Source: Candidatus Auribacter fodinae | GTDB taxonomy: Bacteria; Auribacterota; Auribacteria; Auribacterales; Auribacteraceae | Direction: 5' to 3' | NCBI GenBank assembly: GCA_003599815.1 | Contig: QZJZ01000035.1 | Span: forward strand, 1 to 64,000 | Length of the DNA stretch: 64,000 nucleotides | Shown: positions 19,023 to 27,306 of the stretch, piece after piece | Position numbering within the stretch: position 1 is the first letter of the stretch | Layout of the letters: every line of letters begins with the position of its first letter | Notes under the pieces: model-generated | Seen by the model: the letters and a program-made list of their open reading frames with translations, nothing else | Databases searched by the model: none | What the model was told of the DNA's origin: nothing | Translations under genes and position numbers: made by a program

Positions 19023-21305
19023 ATGAATATTAAATCTTTCACCGGCAGGATGTTATTTTACGTTCCTGCCGGTGCTTTACTTTTACTGGTATTCGCGTTT
19101 TCCCCTTTTCGATTAGATCCCCTATTCTCCATCAAAGAAGATCTATTCGCTGTTGTATCAGGGGCTATCTTCCTGATATCTATGCTGTTTGCCAAAAGTG
19201 ACAGGGTGCGTTTTCCGCTGACGGCACTATGCTTTTTTCTCTTCGTCCTGCTGTCGTGGCTGAGCCTGCTATGGGCGGTAAATCCGCATGAGACGGTCAG
19301 GGATTCGTCACGCTGGACGTACTCATTTCTGCTCTTTTACGCCTCATACACGCTTTTTGATAGAAAATCTATGCGCATACTGATTTCAGGCGGCATACTT
19401 GCCGGAGTGGTAACAGCTTCTTTCGGTATAGCCGAATATTTCGATTACCCGCTCCTTTTTGCGGAAAAGGGAAAAATCCTGTCGTTTTTCGGGCATCAAA
19501 ATATGCTCGGGCAGTTTCTGGCTGTGACTTTGGTATGGACATGGGCTGTGTTCCTGAAAACTCTGCGCTGGCGATGGCTGTATATTCCGGCTATGGCTGT
19601 AATCGGGTTCGGATTGTTTGTCACCAACTGCCGGAGCGGGTATGTTTCTGCTCTTGCAGGGATGATTTCAGTTGTGATTATTATCTTACGGGGCGCATCG
19701 ATCAAATCGGTATGGCGAATAATAAAACCCGCTGTGATTATTGGCGTGTTATGCGTTGCGGCATTTGTCGTAATTGACATCAAAATGAATTATATCGACA
19801 GTGACAAATACCGGGATTTCCATACCTATATTGTGAAAACCTATTTCGGTACATTTGATTACGGTGTGTTGTCCGGCAGGTCGACGTTATGGAAATATAC
19901 CTGCAAAATGATCAAAAACCGCCCTTTGCTGGGGTTCGGGGCAGGCAACCACTGGATAGGGTATCCGTCTGTTGACCCGCCGCAGTTTATCGAGTTTTCC
20001 AAACAGGCGCATAATGATTACCTGCAGATCGCCTCAGAGGTGGGCATTATCGGGTTCGCTCTGTTTATTGCGTTTCTTATATCCGCTCTGGCACCTGTAA
20101 TAAAACACAAACCCGCAGAAAAAGATACGCTGATATACAGCGCGTTGGTATCGGGGATTATCGTTATCCTGATCGACTCATTTTTCAGTTATGACCTTTT
20201 TGTTCCGGTGCCTGCATATATGATAATGGTGCCGCTCGGATTTCTTTACAGCCTGAATAATTCTGACTGCCAATCAGCGAAATATCGTCCGACAATCAGG
20301 GGCGCGGCGATTGTCATAGGATGCGCTCTGTTTGTGTTTGCTGTATACACGACGATTGTCAAGTCAATCGGATATTATAATTATCTTGCTGGGTCGATTA
20401 TTGTCAGTGCACATGAAGGCGTTATGCCGCCGGACGAAAATAGGAGGGCATCAGAGTTTGTAACGAAAGCGCGCAAATATCTGCCGTACGATGCGGAAGT
20501 GCTTTTTTTTGATATGATGCTTGATGTTGATTACGGCGATTTCCTGACCGCTCGCCGGAAGGCGTATAACCTGCTGGAACTGACGCCATACGAGAAAAAA
20601 CTTATTCTCTTCATTGCCAAGCTGGAAGCAACTCTTGGGAACACGGGGGCATGTAAAGATCTGCTTGCCCGCCTGAACATCACCGGATCGGACAGCCCGA
20701 ATCGGTTTATATCGTATTTGTTATCTGATTACGATACATTCGAATCCACTATTACCGCGCCGGAAATGACGCCGGAGCGCGCGAAATTGTTTCTCGATCA
20801 ATTAAATAAGACCATCGTGAAACAGGAAACTCCAGATGTGTTTGCTCTGTTTTTGCGTGCCATTCTGCTGACAAAAACAGGGCAGTGGCAGAAAGCATTG
20901 AATGACTTGAATATTGTTATGGAACGTGACCCGTCCAACACGCAAGTGTATCTCCTGCGCGGAATTTGTTATAACAATATTGGACGCTTTGCGCTGGCGC
21001 AGAATGAGTTTCAGTCGTACATCCTGTTTGATCCGCATAGTGAGCAGGCACTGCTTGGCTCGGCTGTGGCGTATCAGATGATGGGCGATGACAGCCGCGC
21101 GGAAGAACAGTTGCGCGTCATTATTTCTATTAACCCTCAAAACGCTAAAGCTCTGCGTAATATGGGGCTTATCATGCTGAAGCGCAATGAACAGGAAGCA
21201 GGAGCGGATTACCTCCACCGCTGTCTGTTGGCAGACCCTGCTCAACCGGATGCCGATCAGATTCGCGCAGTGATCCAGTCAATTCTGGGCGAACCGCGTA
21301 ATTAA
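19023..21305 (+). CDS. O-antigen ligase/polymerase-like membrane protein with C-terminal TPR domain
   Basis: 760 residues. Residues 1-455 contain about a dozen hydrophobic segments. The loop with LLGFGAGNHWIGYP and KQAHNDYLQIASEVG (about 300-340) is the hallmark periplasmic region of the Wzy_C/O-antigen ligase superfamily, which transfers or polymerises lipid-linked glycans at the outer face of the inner membrane; some members glycosylate proteins. Residues 455-590 are helical. Residues 600-755 hold tetratricopeptide repeats (for example QWQKALNDLNIVMERDPSN and RFALAQNEFQSYILFDP), a known fusion in this family. Which glycan or acceptor it uses is unknown. Its position directly behind two secreted-protein genes makes modification of those products possible. 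The ribosome-binding site is poor, suggesting coupling to the upstream gene. Confidence 0.8.
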   Translation: MNIKSFTGRMLFYVPAGALLLLVFAFSPFRLDPLFSIKEDLFAVVSGAIFLISMLFAKSDRVRFPLTALCFFLFVLLSWLSLLWAVNPHETVRDSSRWTYSFLLFYASYTLFDRKSMRILISGGILAGVVTASFGIAEYFDYPLLFAEKGKILSFFGHQNMLGQFLAVTLVWTWAVFLKTLRWRWLYIPAMAVIGFGLFVTNCRSGYVSALAGMISVVIIILRGASIKSVWRIIKPAVIIGVLCVAAFVVIDIKMNYIDSDKYRDFHTYIVKTYFGTFDYGVLSGRSTLWKYTCKMIKNRPLLGFGAGNHWIGYPSVDPPQFIEFSKQAHNDYLQIASEVGIIGFALFIAFLISALAPVIKHKPAEKDTLIYSALVSGIIVILIDSFFSYDLFVPVPAYMIMVPLGFLYSLNNSDCQSAKYRPTIRGAAIVIGCALFVFAVYTTIVKSIGYYNYLAGSIIVSAHEGVMPPDENRRASEFVTKARKYLPYDAEVLFFDMMLDVDYGDFLTARRKAYNLLELTPYEKKLILFIAKLEATLGNTGACKDLLARLNITGSDSPNRFISYLLSDYDTFESTITAPEMTPERAKLFLDQLNKTIVKQETPDVFALFLRAILLTKTGQWQKALNDLNIVMERDPSNTQVYLLRGICYNNIGRFALAQNEFQSYILFDPHSEQALLGSAVAYQMMGDDSRAEEQLRVIISINPQNAKALRNMGLIMLKRNEQEAGADYLHRCLLADPAQPDADQIRAVIQSILGEPRN

Positions 21306-21680
21306 TACTTTTAAAAAAGCCTTTTCTGATTTCAGAACCTGGGAGTGCTGAAAAAGATTCTAAGTTCCTCTTTTAAGATGTCATCGCGAGGAGCGTTAGC
21401 GACGTGGTGATCTCATAATGAGTAGCGCGGAGATTGCCACAGCCTCTGCGAGGCTTCGCAATGACAGACTGTTGTTACTTTTTTATCGGTCCAAAACTAG
21501 TTGTTATTCATTGATATAAAGAAATCAATGCCATTGCATATGTCGTGACGGATTGGAATATTTATAATAATTATTAAGGAAAACTGGAAAAATTTGCAAT
21601 ATACAGGAATTTACAGTACAATACAAAGAGGTGATAAAATATTAATCTTGAACAAGTTAGTTGTAAAAAAGGGGATCATC
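21306..21680. other. Intergenic region between ligase-like gene and DNRLRE gene
   Basis: 375 bases. It contains the interspersed repeat (21340-21465) and then about 200 AT-rich bases upstream of the next gene. No confident promoter or terminator is visible. An open frame extends upstream of the chosen start of the next gene from a TTG at 21594, but it lacks a ribosome-binding site and a signal peptide at its start. Confidence 0.5.
21340..21465 (+). repeat. Interspersed repeat copy 1 (MITE/REP-like)
   Basis: A non-coding element starting TGGGAGTG and ending in CGCAATGAC. It contains CTCTTTTAAGATGTCATC, a GCGTTAGCGACGTGGTGATC core, and a partly self-complementary right half. A second copy lies at 25547-25660 in opposite orientation. 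Short elements of the GTCATTGCGAGGAGC type are scattered in many bacterial genomes. No open reading frame is present, so any mobility would need outside proteins. Confidence 0.8.
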
Positions 21681-22364
21681 ATGAATAAACTGTTTTTAAT
21701 TCTTGTTTGTATGACAATAACGCCCGGCGCATTTGCGGCGAGTGTTACGCTCCAACCGGGCGTCACTGATGGTATAGATACCTATGTCCATTCTAATCAT
21801 CCTGCGCAGCCTTATGGAGGTAACAGTAATTTTTACATAGTGAATTCAACGAGTGCCGGTTATATGTCTCGGATGCTTTTAACGTTTGGGCTTCCATCAA
21901 ACATAATAAATGCCGCAATACAGAGCGCAACACTAACCATGTACACATATAACTGTGATACTGGGAGTGACGCCAGCGCTCTTATTTATTTGAATAGAGT
22001 GACGTCTTCATGGGACGAAATGACTGTGAGTTGGAATACCCAGCCGGCATTTGATACCGCATACCAGAAGTCGATATCCGTTAATGATGGGCAAACGGGT
22101 TGGCTGAGTTTTTCCATAACCGACATTGTCCAGTTCTGGGCATCCAACCCAGCTCAAAATTATGGTGTTGTTTTAGAGGCAGAGCAATTACCATATAATT
22201 TTCAGATGTTTTATTCGTCTGAAAATACTTCATATCCATTATTGCGTCCGATGTTGACGATAGAATACGAGCCTGCGGCGCAACCTGCAGTTCCTGAACT
22301 TGCATCGCTGTTTCTTCTGAGTTTTGCCGGAATCGGTTTATTGTTCAGGAAAATGCGAGGATAG
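21681..22364 (+). CDS. Secreted DNRLRE-domain protein with PEP-CTERM-like sorting tail
   Basis: 227 residues from the ATG at 21681. I prefer this start because it is preceded by a GGGGA run and opens directly with a signal peptide (MNKLFLILVCMTITPGAFAA). The body is one DNRLRE-type beta-sandwich: the YVHSNHPAQPYGGNSNFYIV opening, LLTFGLP, and SSWDEMTVSWNTQPAF. This domain is widespread in exported proteins and is probably for carbohydrate or surface binding. The C-terminus VPELASLFLLSFAGIGLLF plus RKMRG is a PEP-CTERM signal in which the proline of VPEPAS is replaced by leucine. Such tails are recognised by exosortase in EPS-producing bacteria; none is encoded in this window. A strong terminator follows, so it is monocistronic. 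Confidence 0.85.
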   Translation: MNKLFLILVCMTITPGAFAASVTLQPGVTDGIDTYVHSNHPAQPYGGNSNFYIVNSTSAGYMSRMLLTFGLPSNIINAAIQSATLTMYTYNCDTGSDASALIYLNRVTSSWDEMTVSWNTQPAFDTAYQKSISVNDGQTGWLSFSITDIVQFWASNPAQNYGVVLEAEQLPYNFQMFYSSENTSYPLLRPMLTIEYEPAAQPAVPELASLFLLSFAGIGLLFRKMRG

Positions 22365-22397
22365 CCTATAATAATTCCTTTACTCTTCGTAGCCGAC

Positions 22398-22431
22398 AAG
22401 AAGCATACTGGCTAAAATCAGTATGCTTCTT
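22398..22431 (+). terminator. Rho-independent terminator after the DNRLRE gene
   Basis: A perfect 13-bp stem (22398-22410 with 22419-22431, core AAGCATACTG/CAGTATGCTT) with an 8-base loop and a following TCTTTTGTCT tract. Confidence 0.85.
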
Positions 22432-22604
22432 CTTTTGTCTACCGTTTTCTTGCCATGATAATTCATTACGGACATGATAGTGTTCTGTTAATAATAGAGA
22501 AAAGCATATTAATTATGTGTCATTATAGTATGGGTATTATGTTGTTGTTTTTTTGATCTCGCTTGCATTACAATGTGTCTAATATCCAGTGACAAAAAAA
22601 GTGT

Positions 22605-22611
22605 AAAGGAG
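22605..22611 (+). promoter_or_regulatory. Ribosome-binding site deciding a GTG start
   Basis: AAAGGAG lies six bases before GTG at 22618. An in-frame ATG 45 bases upstream (22573) has no comparable site and would put a charged, non-signal segment in front of the signal peptide. Confidence 0.75.
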
Positions 22612-22617
22612 ATAATT

Positions 22618-25437
22618 GTGAAATCAACAACTTTTTTAGCCAGTTTTCTTGGAGTAGTATTCTTAATTAACTCATCCTGTCCATCGGCGGAAAAGTACGG
22701 TGTTGTTACTGACTGGGCAGGGCATTCAAAACTTAATTTTGCTTATGGTATCGCTGTTGACGGGAACGAGGCAATTTATGCGATTGATAAGAATGACGCC
22801 TGTGTGAAAAAGTTTAACCGAAAAGGGGTACTGCTTGCTGTATGGGGTACTCCAGGAAGCGGGACTGGTCAGTTCACCAATCCGCGCGACTTGACAGTTG
22901 ATTCGGCGGGGAATGTATATGTTGCTGATACTGAAAACAATAGAATACAGAAGTTTAGCGGAGATGGGACGTTTCTGCTTGAATGGGGCGGGCTTGGCAG
23001 TACCGATGGAAAGCTGTATATGCCGATCGGCATCTCGGTTGGCCCGGGAGATATTGTATATGTTGCTGATTCTTTTAATCATCGTATACAAAAGTTTGAC
23101 TCAAATGGTTTTTTTCTTGGCAAATGGAGCCATTCCAGCGGGGCGAGCTGGATTCCATACGGTATAGAAGCTGACGGTTATGGAAATGTGTACGTGTGCA
23201 GTCCGTCTATAAATCAGGTTGTGCGGTTTGACACATCGGGAACAGAAATCACAGAATGGGGATCTTCGGGTACCGGTAACGGCGAATTTCAGTCGCCGTA
23301 TGCGGTTAGTGTTGACGGATACGGCAGGGTGTATGTGGCTGATACCAGTAATAACCGCATACAGGTTTTCCTCTCTGACGGTATTTTTATTAGCAAATTC
23401 GGTTCTTTTGGCGCGGCGGATAACCAGTTTAGTTTGCCGTACGGCATGGCTGTTGACAAGGACGGGGCAATCATTGTGTCGGACGCAGGGCATGACCTGA
23501 TAAAGATATTTAACTCGCAGTTTGTGTTTCAGTATAAGTTCGGAAACGCCGGTGTGAGTTTCGGAACGTTTAATCAGCCGAGGGGTATGGCACGGGACAG
23601 CGCAGGAAATATCTATGTTGTTGATACGCAGAACGACCGGGTGCAGAAATTTAATTCTGACGGTCTTTTTCTCACTCAGTGGACTGTGGAGTATAGTTCG
23701 AGCACCGGAATACCGCTTGATATAGCGGTCGATGCCGTAAATAACGTGTACGTCTGTGACCGGATACTTGCCAAAGTCCTTGTATACGATTCTGACGGTA
23801 ATTATATTGATATGATAAATACGTCAGGGGTTGTCTCAAATATTGAGTCCGTCGGGTATGATCCGGCTGGTTATATCTATGTGGGCGGCAGTACACATCT
23901 GGCAAAGTACGATAGCAGCAGCCTGAGCAGTCCGGTTGACCTGATTCCTGTTGGGTTTTCTGTCAAGGGTATTGCGGTAAACAGTGAGGGCGTGGTATAT
24001 ATGTCCGACACATCGGGGGGCAATGTTTATACATATAGTTCAGTGGGAGGAGTGTCGCTGTTTGCCGAGGTTAACGCGCCTATCGGTGTCGCTGTGGATA
24101 TGGCTGACATGGTGTATGTAGTTGACAGCTCCAACGGTCAAATTGTGATATTCGATTCACTGGGAAATACTGTTTCTCATATCGCGCCCGACGATAAAGG
24201 GCTGTCTCCCATAGACTGTGTTGTCGGCGCTGACGGAGATGTATACGTAAGCGACGTGTACAATCACCGGGTGGTTATGTACAGGTATATACAAAGCAGT
24301 GTGGTGACGAGCGGGTATGAGGGGAATTCGGCACAATTTTCCGCTCAGGTCACTTCAAGTGATTATGAGGATATATCGGGATACGCGTGGGATTTCGGCG
24401 ACGGTTCCGCCATAGCATCGGCAGGGCTTACGGCAGAGCACATATATGCCATGCCCGGACAGTATACGGTATTTTTTCATGTTATAGGTAAGGACGGGCA
24501 GGTCGATACCGCTTCGAGTGTTATGAATATAACGTCGCCTGCTCCGGTAGCTGTACCCGGCGGTCCGTATTTCGGTATTCCATCAAGCCCTGTGGTTTTC
24601 AATGGGGCAGGCTCGTTTGATCCGGCGGGCAGGACAATAACCGGTTATTCTTGGGACATGGGAGACACCGCGTCCGAAACCGGCGCGGCTCCGAGCCATA
24701 CCTATACATCACTGGATACGTACACGGTTCAGTTACAGGTTAAGAACGATTTAAACCTTTCATCTTTGTGGATGAGTACCAGTGTGATGATAATGGATGC
24801 GTTGCTTGACCTTGATAATGACGGTATCCCAAACGGTTGGGAAATCGCTCATGGACTGCGTCCTGACCAGTCGGATGACGAACGTGATTCCGATAATGAC
24901 GGGCTGGGTAATGTGAGCGAATATGGTTCCGGCACCGATCCTGTTGACAGCGATACGGATAATGACGGCATGGGCGACGGCTGGGAAGTTACGCATATGA
25001 TTAACCCGCTCAGTGATGATTCCGCTGGTGACCCTGACTGTGACGGTGTGAGCAATTACTGGGAGTCGGTCTATTTCTCTAATCCGTATAAGGCGGACAC
25101 TGATAATGACGGGGTTGACGATTACAGCGAAATAACCGCGGGAACTGATCCCGCCGACCCGAATTCGTATCTGGCGGTTACCATGTTTGAAATTTTTCTG
25201 GAGTATCTGAACTGTACGGTTCCCCTGCTGGCGTGGTCGAGCGAACCCGGCGTGGTGTATACCATCTGGGTTAAGTCCGCCTCTATCGGTCCGGACTATG
25301 TGGTTCTGGAAGATGATTATGTCTCCAAGGGCTTTGAGACAATCTATCCCGATCAGGGCGGCGGCCCAAATAATGTACCGCATCCATTGCTGGAAACAGA
25401 TTCGAGGATGTATAAGGTTACTGTTAAAACCCCGTAG
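22618..25437 (+). CDS. Secreted NHL propeller / PKD / TSP3 protein
   Basis: 939 residues from the GTG start, beginning with a signal peptide (about residues 1-25, hydrophobic core FLASFLGVVFLI). Residues 36-558 hold twelve NHL repeats (pattern GIAVDxxGNVYVADTxNNRIQKF), enough for two six-bladed beta-propellers. Two PKD domains follow (about 561-641 with YAWDFGDG, and 642-728 with YSWDMGD). Then come TSP3 calcium repeats (730-849, for example DTDNDGMGDGWEV) and a C-terminal module ending SRMYKVTVKTP, which resembles the end of the giant propeller protein and of the gene remnant downstream. It is an extracellular or surface protein, probably binding a protein or glycan partner, and calcium-stabilised. 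No catalytic motif is visible. Confidence 0.9.
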   Translation: MKSTTFLASFLGVVFLINSSCPSAEKYGVVTDWAGHSKLNFAYGIAVDGNEAIYAIDKNDACVKKFNRKGVLLAVWGTPGSGTGQFTNPRDLTVDSAGNVYVADTENNRIQKFSGDGTFLLEWGGLGSTDGKLYMPIGISVGPGDIVYVADSFNHRIQKFDSNGFFLGKWSHSSGASWIPYGIEADGYGNVYVCSPSINQVVRFDTSGTEITEWGSSGTGNGEFQSPYAVSVDGYGRVYVADTSNNRIQVFLSDGIFISKFGSFGAADNQFSLPYGMAVDKDGAIIVSDAGHDLIKIFNSQFVFQYKFGNAGVSFGTFNQPRGMARDSAGNIYVVDTQNDRVQKFNSDGLFLTQWTVEYSSSTGIPLDIAVDAVNNVYVCDRILAKVLVYDSDGNYIDMINTSGVVSNIESVGYDPAGYIYVGGSTHLAKYDSSSLSSPVDLIPVGFSVKGIAVNSEGVVYMSDTSGGNVYTYSSVGGVSLFAEVNAPIGVAVDMADMVYVVDSSNGQIVIFDSLGNTVSHIAPDDKGLSPIDCVVGADGDVYVSDVYNHRVVMYRYIQSSVVTSGYEGNSAQFSAQVTSSDYEDISGYAWDFGDGSAIASAGLTAEHIYAMPGQYTVFFHVIGKDGQVDTASSVMNITSPAPVAVPGGPYFGIPSSPVVFNGAGSFDPAGRTITGYSWDMGDTASETGAAPSHTYTSLDTYTVQLQVKNDLNLSSLWMSTSVMIMDALLDLDNDGIPNGWEIAHGLRPDQSDDERDSDNDGLGNVSEYGSGTDPVDSDTDNDGMGDGWEVTHMINPLSDDSAGDPDCDGVSNYWESVYFSNPYKADTDNDGVDDYSEITAGTDPADPNSYLAVTMFEIFLEYLNCTVPLLAWSSEPGVVYTIWVKSASIGPDYVVLEDDYVSKGFETIYPDQGGGPNNVPHPLLETDSRMYKVTVKTP

Positions 25438-25473
25438 TTATTCTCTGCCGTGTAAAATTATTTTCTAAACATA

Positions 25474-25505
25474 AACAGCAGGACGGATTTTAACGCCTGC
25501 CTGTT
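25474..25505 (+). terminator. Possible imperfect terminator hairpin
   Basis: AACAG-CAGG pairs with CCTGcCTGTT around an AT-rich loop, with one bulge and one further mismatch, followed by a modest T-rich run. It lies 36 bases after the NHL gene. Confidence 0.4.
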
Positions 25506-25546
25506 GTCTTGTCTCCATGTTGTGATTGGTTAAAAATCCAAAGAAT

Positions 25547-25660
25547 GTCATTGCGAACTGTAGCAGTCTCAGCTGTGTTCATTTTGAGATCACCACGTCG
25601 CTAATGCCTCTCGTGATGACATCTTAAAAGAGAAATTTGGCAGTTTTTTAATCACTCCCA
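25547..25660 (-). repeat. Interspersed repeat copy 2, inverted relative to copy 1
   Basis: The reverse complement begins TGGGAGTGATT and contains CTCTTTTAAGATGTCATC and TTAGCGACGTGGTGATCTC, exactly as in copy 1 (21340-21465). It ends in TTCGCAATGAC. Compared with copy 1 it lacks about ten bases near the CGCAATGAC end and has scattered substitutions. A gene remnant begins about 25 bases from its edge. Confidence 0.8.
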
Positions 25661-25684
25661 TGTTGTGTGTTGCCTCTTTATGTC

Positions 25685-25846
25685 ATGTGCGCCGAAGATC
25701 CGGCAGGGTTTATTTCTCTTGAATCGAACTATCTGTCACAAGGATACATCACCTATTATATCGATCAGGGAGGCGGGGAATATAACGTCCCGCATCCGGC
25801 GTTTGATGCGCGTCCGAGATTGTATAAAGTTGCGGTGGAACAATAA
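25685..25846 (+). pseudogene. Remnant: C-terminal fragment of a paralogue of the NHL/TSP3 protein
   Basis: A 53-codon open stretch ending in TAA encodes YLSQGYITYYIDQGGG, then NVPHP, then RLYKVAVEQ. It lines up with the end of the upstream NHL/PKD protein (DDYVSKGFETIYPDQGGG, NVPHP, RMYKVTVKTP). Nothing upstream encodes the rest of such a protein; instead the inverted interspersed repeat ends at 25660. It is best read as the surviving 3' end of a deleted or interrupted duplicate gene. It has no signal peptide and no ribosome-binding site worth noting. Confidence 0.7.
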
Positions 25847-25905
25847 CGGCATTAATCAGAGTACATACTTATTTCAAAATAATCGTAAAAAAATAAGCCT
25901 GCATT

Positions 25906-25934
25906 TTGACTTCTGTAACATATTGTGCTATAAT
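25906..25934 (+). promoter_or_regulatory. Sigma-70 promoter of the HAF-repeat gene
   Basis: TTGACT at 25906-25911 and TATAAT at 25929-25934 are separated by exactly 17 bases, close to the ideal housekeeping promoter. Transcription would start near 25941, giving a leader of about 50 bases. Confidence 0.8.
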
Positions 25935-25992
25935 ATGATTAAATACATTCTTCATAATCTTGATTAATAATTTAAATATGGGGACGCGGGCT

Positions 25993-27039
25993 ATGAAAAA
26001 ATCTTTTTGTTCAGGTATCGTGATTCTGTGTGCTTCTTTGATCCTTCCCTCAATAACGTACGGATATACGATCGAAAATCTTGGTACTCTTGGCGGTATG
26101 ACCACCGCGCAGGACATAAACAACAACAATGAAGTTGTGGGGATATCCATAGACGGCGGCGGTGTTTGGCGAGCCGTGAAATGGACTGACTCATCAGGTC
26201 TTAGTACCATCGTTAGCGACGCTAACGCTCGAGCTTATGGGATAAATGATTCAGGGCAGGTTGCCATGAAAATCGGGAACAACGCCTATCGCTGGAGTTC
26301 CGGAAGCGGTACCGAATTATTATCAGGCCCGCTCAGTATTGCTCTTCATGGAATAACTGAAAGCGGAGGAATTTACGGGTATCATACCGATAACAAGGCC
26401 GCATATTGGACTACTCCCACATCGTATACTACCTATGCGTATCCCGCCGGCAGAAATACAGATATTATGTCAGCGTACAGCGATGGCGGTTATAAGGTTG
26501 GGTATAGCTATTTGTACAGTAGCGGGATTTATGATGAACAGGCGATGTGCTGGCTTTCATCATCAACGTATGTGGAATTGGGCGATTTGTCCGCAGGGCA
26601 GGCATCACAAGCCCTCAGTATTAATGCATCGGAACAGATCGTCGGGTGGGCAAAGGACTCCTCAGGCGTAAAACATGCCGTATTATGGGAGACATTCGAT
26701 CAGGATGTTCCGGTCGATCTCGGTACCGGTGTCGCAAAACAAATCAGCAGTGACGGTAGTAAAATCGTCGGTATTCATGACGACAAGGCTGTCGTGTGGG
26801 TTTATGAAACAGATTCATGGATTATGTATTATCTGAATGATTTCCTCGAACCGGCATCCGGCTGGGATTTGAAACTGGCTACCGGTATCAATGATAATAA
26901 CATGATCATCGGTGACGGGTTACTCGATGGACAGTACCGGGCGTTCATTTTTGATTTCAATCCCGCTGTTCCTGAACCGTTGTCAATCATTACGGTTCTG
27001 ATTGGAATAGCCGCACTGAAACTAAGACGGAAAAAATAA
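25993..27039 (+). CDS. Secreted HAF-repeat protein with PEP-CTERM sorting tail
   Basis: 348 residues from ATG 25993, which directly opens a signal peptide (MKKSFCSGIVILCASLILPS); in-frame starts at 25960 and 25978 would add a few residues. Residues 20-320 contain HAF-family extracellular repeats (IENLGTLGGMTTAQDINNNN, then EVVG; later AYGINDSGQVA, ALSINASEQIVGWAK and ATGINDNNMIIGDG), probably forming a beta-propeller. The C-terminus VPEPLSIITVLIGIAALKLR plus RKK is a canonical PEP-CTERM signal: VPEP motif, hydrophobic stretch, basic end. It is therefore an exosortase substrate released to the surface or biofilm matrix; its function beyond that is unknown. It has its own promoter and terminator. 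Confidence 0.88.
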   Translation: MKKSFCSGIVILCASLILPSITYGYTIENLGTLGGMTTAQDINNNNEVVGISIDGGGVWRAVKWTDSSGLSTIVSDANARAYGINDSGQVAMKIGNNAYRWSSGSGTELLSGPLSIALHGITESGGIYGYHTDNKAAYWTTPTSYTTYAYPAGRNTDIMSAYSDGGYKVGYSYLYSSGIYDEQAMCWLSSSTYVELGDLSAGQASQALSINASEQIVGWAKDSSGVKHAVLWETFDQDVPVDLGTGVAKQISSDGSKIVGIHDDKAVVWVYETDSWIMYYLNDFLEPASGWDLKLATGINDNNMIIGDGLLDGQYRAFIFDFNPAVPEPLSIITVLIGIAALKLRRKK

Positions 27040-27066
27040 GTATTTTTCCAATATATACTGGCAATC

Positions 27067-27105
27067 ATGTTTCCTGAACAGAGTGGTATCCTGTTCAGGA
27101 AACAT
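27067..27105 (+). terminator. Rho-independent terminator after the HAF-repeat gene
   Basis: A 15-bp perfect stem (27067-27081 with 27091-27105, core TTTCCTGAACAG/CTGTTCAGGAAA), a 9-base loop, and a run of T residues immediately after. Confidence 0.92.
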
Positions 27106-27306
27106 TTTTTTGTTTATCTGTATCTTCTTGTAGATATAATTATTTTATTTAGCATATAAAGCTTGTTTTTTTGGGGGCAAAAATCACAAGAAGTCCTTTA
27201 CTCCCTTATGTTAAAGCCAATTTAGCCGATAATACATGCATATTCATATGTCACTTGGGCAGACAGTATGAATCCCGTTATCTGAAAGTAATACATAGGG
27301 TTTTGT

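Larger units (their letters stand above)
25438..25992. other. Intergenic region with repeat, gene remnant and promoter
   Basis: 555 bases holding, in order, a possible imperfect terminator, the inverted repeat copy, the paralogue remnant, and a near-consensus sigma-70 promoter for the HAF-repeat gene. No intact gene is seen here. Confidence 0.6.

Noticed and set aside
24760..25383. 207-codon minus-strand open frame
   Set aside because: It is antisense to the TSP3 and C-terminal part of the NHL/PKD protein; the repeated GAT/GAC-rich codons keep the opposite strand open.
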